From: Limonium bicolor
Taxonomy: Eukaryota > Streptophyta > Magnoliopsida > Caryophyllales > Plumbaginaceae
DNA: 64,000 bases
Reading direction: 5' to 3'
Assembly: GCA_023374045.1 (NCBI GenBank)
Contig: CM041783.1
Span: forward strand, 122,141,503 to 122,205,502
In this document: positions 60,598-64,000 of the stretch, piece by piece
How the letters are laid out: each line of letters begins with the position of its first letter
How positions within the stretch are numbered: position 1 is the stretch's first letter
The notes under the pieces: generated by a model
What the model was told of the DNA's origin: nothing
Seen by the model: only the letters and a program-made list of their open reading frames with translations
Database searches by the model: none
Position numbers and translations under genes: made by a program

Positions 60598-61289
60598 TTG
60601 GACTTGTGAGGAGTTATGTATTAATATATGCATGTGTATATAGTTGGAAGTTTAATTAAGAGAGTTACGTATGGTAACAGAATGTTTAGGAGATAATTAA
60701 GTTATTAACCTACCCGGCTACTATGTTATAGGATCTAGATAGTCGGAGGTGTTCAACGGATTGGGCGAGTATCGTTTTAAGAGCTAGCCAATCTCCAGGT
60801 GTACAGTACAGTTCTTCTTGACCTGCTTGCTAACGAGGTGTCCCTTGGCTTGTGTGCTATTTGTTTTTGTGTGCTCACTAAACAAGATAAAGCATGCAAC
60901 CGGAATATTATGTTTATTGTATTGTTGTGTGATGTTTGAAAACTAACACAACATACCGTGAGAACTTACTAACTAACGTTTAGTAAGGAAATGAGTGAGA
61001 CTAAGGAACGCTCCCTAATATGGGTTGATATAAACCGAAAGAGGTTAACCAACAAACATGGTCTTGAGACTACTACTAACTGGATCTTGAGTGAGGAAAC
61101 CCGGGACCGATCTCCGGTCATGCATGCTAAGGAAAAAGGGGGACGGTATCTGAATCAGATCCGCCCTCCGCTTAAGGACTTGTCTTCGGACTTGTAGCCT
61201 AGGGCCGGTTGCCGGCTCAGCTACGCTGGACTCCCGTCCAGAGTAGGTGGCATTAAGATGGTGCGGTGGGATCACCTAAATCCCAGGTT

Positions 61290-61520
61290 CGAATTAAGCT
61301 ACAACCATTCCCTTCCAGGAACGGTTTGTATACTGAGATTAAGTTGAGATAAAGATTAAGGTAAGGTTAAGATGAGTTGCAACCATTCCTCTTTAAAGGA
61401 TGGTTTGTATTATTAAGACTAAGATAAGCTACATCCACTCCTTATTAAAGGATGGTTGTTTCTAAGATTAAGATAAGACTAAGATTGAGGTGAGATAAGG
61501 ATGGACTAAGATTAAGAGGA
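61290..61520. repeat. Degenerate palindromic repeats in W
   Basis: ACCATTCC...AAAGGATGGTT units alternating with AAGATTAAGATAAG tracts; counterpart of 31960-32500 in Z. Confidence 0.65.
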
Positions 61521-62067
61521 AATATAACTTAAGGAGTTAGATAATTAACTCTCTAACTAAGGGAACGTATTTAAGTCGTTCGTTATGTTTGAACTTTGAT
61601 TGTTCATATTTGGTTTGTTGTTTACTGCACCTTCTATTATGTTGTGCATCTAATCAACCTCCATGCTATCGACAATTGGTCGTCGTAGCCACGTTAGCTT
61701 GGGGGCCATGAGAGGATCGTACCAGCATTCGTGCTGACCCCCTTTGGGGCTGTTTTTACTACACAGGTGAACATCAGGAGGCGGCCGTCGCGAGAGTAAG
61801 AAGGGGTACAAGTGTGAAGGGTTAAGTGTGGCCTACGAGTTGTGCATGTACACTCGTATGGCAATTGAGTTAGTAAGATGTATAGGATATGAGGGGATTG
61901 TAAGAAGGAAATGTGATTGGTTAAGGTTGTTGTACTAATGTTCGGTATATTCTGTAGTCAGACCGTGGCAAGGTCCTGGAGTGTAAAGAATTCCGCTGTG
62001 ACATGTATATGTATAAGCTGTTAAGTTGCGAGACCACATTTGGATTGAGTTGGGGTGTTACAAAAAG

Positions 62068-62095
62068 TGGTATCAGAGCGTAGTTACGCTCTGAT
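62068..62095 (+). promoter_or_regulatory. W primer-binding site and stem-loop
   Basis: TGGTATCAGAGC at 62068-62079. Stem ATCAGAGCGT/ACGCTCTGAT (62072-62081 and 62086-62095); the closing pair is T-A. Confidence 0.92.
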
Positions 62096-64000
62096 GACAG
62101 GAATTACCGAACTTAGGGGAATACTGAGGTTGAGTTTGAGTTATGGGTTAAGGGTTGAGTGATAGATCGAGAGGTGCGTTAGTTAGGACTTCCCGGTGTT
62201 TACCGGATATCCATAGTACCTAGAACCGCCCTCCACATCCCTAACCTTGAATACGTGGAACAAACACCAGAGAGAAGAAAACCTTCTCCTACTCGGGGAA
62301 ACCCGATCTGGTAGTTAGCTAACCGTAAGAAATACGAGAAACTTCTTGTGATACAACAGTTTATGAGAACTTGAACGTTTTAACTGGGGCGCAGCGGTGA
62401 AACAGGCGCTATCAAGGGAATTCTACCTGTAAGGGAACGGTAATTACCAGCAACATGGGTCGACATGCTACGCAGTCGAGTTACACCGCAACACTAATGA
62501 TAAGAAAAGCACTATAAGTGCAATGGATGAGAAAAGATAAGTGACTAGGATACCGGACAGTGGTCCGAAAGAGCATAGCAGTGGGATAATACATGGCATG
62601 AGAGTTAAGATTACTGGAAAGCCCAGTTAGAAACGGGAGCGAGGATTAGGACGTAAGAAAGTAACGAGGGGTTCCCTCAGGAAGAGGAACACCCTGACAA
62701 ATGACAGTACTGTCAAACCAACCAGGAAACTGCCGGATGGCTAGTTACCCAAAATAAGAGAACATCGAAGGAGTCCCGAAGACTACCAATTACATGGAAA
62801 TTAGGAGGAAGTATCACTACCAATGTACCCAGTACCAACAGCCCATCTTGCATGGCGCACTTGCCATAGCAAGTGCTACCACGGTTAAGCTACACCGGAA
62901 AGCCATCATGGCGAGATAGTAGAACGCTACAGTCGTAAACATATTAATGCTAGATTGTAAATCCATAAGAACGAGAGAATGAGACCTTGGAAAGGCCTGA
63001 CAGCCTGACCATGATAAGATGAGTCGACACACGAGTCAGCAGGGGCTGAACTTGGTCGGAATGCTAAACGGTATAAATATCAGCAACGGTACAACCTACC
63101 ACCAATAACAATTGATAGTACGAGTAAGAACACCAATCCCGAACCTCGAAGAGAGGAACCTAGGAGATCACTCAATGATCCGAGCAAAACACTATGTAAG
63201 TAATAACATAAAATGAATGTATTACGAGATACAATGAAGACAGTTGACAGAACGACTTCCAATGAGAAAGGGACAAAACTCCCAGAGTGATCACCAAGAA
63301 TACCAGTAACAACATTCTTCATTGAAGATGTTCGTAAACCCCAGAAACGGAATCAGAGAAAATAAATTTAAGGAATGACCTACCTAGGATCTAAGACGTA
63401 CAATCCCGAAAGAGGGAAGCTCAGGGGACTACACCACAGAGTTGGTATAGTTGAGCCCAATGAAACCCATAAACGATGATTGGTATTGATTGCCTAACTC
63501 ATAAACACCCAAGTATGATTAATCATGGACGGGTGGCATAGTCAACGAAAGTTGAACACAACATTCAGATGAAAACACATGATAACCAGGACAAATATCC
63601 AACTTAGACACCGTAAGGCCGATGCCTAATATGAATAAATTCTAAATCGCTAAGAGATTCAAGTCTATGTGAGCGATAGTATCGTTTCAGACACCGAATA
63701 ATGTCGGATTACCTGAGCGAGCTTCCATAGTGGGAAGCAGGATGCAGCAGCTTACCACGAAAACCAATACCACACCAAATGATGTAACCTAACATATGAT
63801 AAAGTTCAAAGAACTAGTAGTTATGAAGTTAATCTACTAATGAGCTAGAGTACCAACAGTGAACCGACCAGCGGCTCTCACTCAAGAGAAAATTAAACAC
63901 TAAGGAGCTAATGACAAATGAGTTAGTAAAACAATCACCGATGAATTATAGGAGCTCTTATGTATTGCCATGGGACTATTGTTGTGTGCAGGTGGCTATG
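62096..64000 (+). other. W interior, 5' part, no gene seen
   Basis: No gag domain in the first 1.9 kb after the PBS, where LARD-A also has none. Short open stretches on the minus strand near 62817-63032 and 63080-63322 match nothing known. Hairpin at 62857-62876. Runs off the window. Confidence 0.7.
62857..62876 (+). promoter_or_regulatory. GCACTTGC/GCAAGTGC hairpin (W)
   Basis: CATGGC followed by the 8-bp stem with CATA loop, 789 nt after the PBS start; identical to the LARD-A copy over 20 nt. Confidence 0.75.

Larger units (their letters stand above)
58001..62062 (+). repeat. W: 5' LTR of a plus-strand element (4062 bp)
   Basis: Begins TGTCGAAAAC at the point where the G interior match stops and ends GGGGTGTTACA before a PBS. 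The first 2.7 kb is unrelated to the other LTRs: it has plant-gene-like promoter motifs (58314-58586), an AT-rich stretch with AGGGTTT motifs (about 59095-59400), and TA microsatellites. The last ~1.3 kb matches the Z LTR. The 3' LTR and duplication lie outside the window. Confidence 0.82.

Overview
The window looks like repeat-filled intergenic DNA from a large plant genome. All 64 kb can be read as LTR retrotransposons and their remains, with plant-type lineages (Tat and Athila gag/pol, an Athila PBS matching plant tRNA-Asp, tRNA-iMet PBSs). I see no host gene, rRNA, tRNA gene or CRISPR array. A flowering plant, probably a eudicot, is an inference.

Layout. (1) 1-~4270: plus-strand Tat-lineage Ty3/gypsy fragment with gag end, protease, reverse transcriptase cut off before its catalytic motif, an antisense extra ORF with a likely intron, and an LTR-like promoter. 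(2) ~4272-7969: minus-strand Athila element with gag, leader, PBS and a 1582-bp 5' LTR, broken after gag. (3) 7970-9898: internal remnant of a large non-autonomous element (P). (4) 9899-58000: a nested complex built on a minus-strand giant-LTR element, here called G. Its two ~5.3-kb LTRs are each split by another giant element: LARD-A (plus, 12291-26153) in the left LTR and LARD-B (minus, 40688-54678) in the right LTR. A 4.75-kb solo LTR (Z, 31443-36197) sits in the G interior. After the right G LTR a second G interior begins (57753-58000), so G is a tandem LTR-interior-LTR-interior array. (5) 58001-64000: a plus-strand 5' LTR (W, 4062 bp), its PBS and the start of its interior, running off the window.

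The most interesting system is the family of giant, mostly non-coding elements (LARD-A, LARD-B, G, P, Z, W). Where the relevant part is visible they share RNA-like architecture: a PBS folded into a 10-bp stem with a covarying base pair; a GCACTTGC/GCAAGTGC hairpin about 0.8 kb after the PBS; a conserved ~140-bp non-coding block; an internal second polypurine tract behind a hairpin; and a 3' polypurine tract behind another hairpin. Several LTRs also carry ~70-bp palindromic tandem units that have diverged in sequence but kept their symmetry. Only G still encodes protein: a gag without pol that appears to be interrupted by three short sense-strand introns. G or an unseen autonomous relative could supply proteins to the others; that is inference.

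Many differences between paired LTRs, and several frameshifts, are one-base indels often in homopolymers, so some apparent breaks may be assembly errors.
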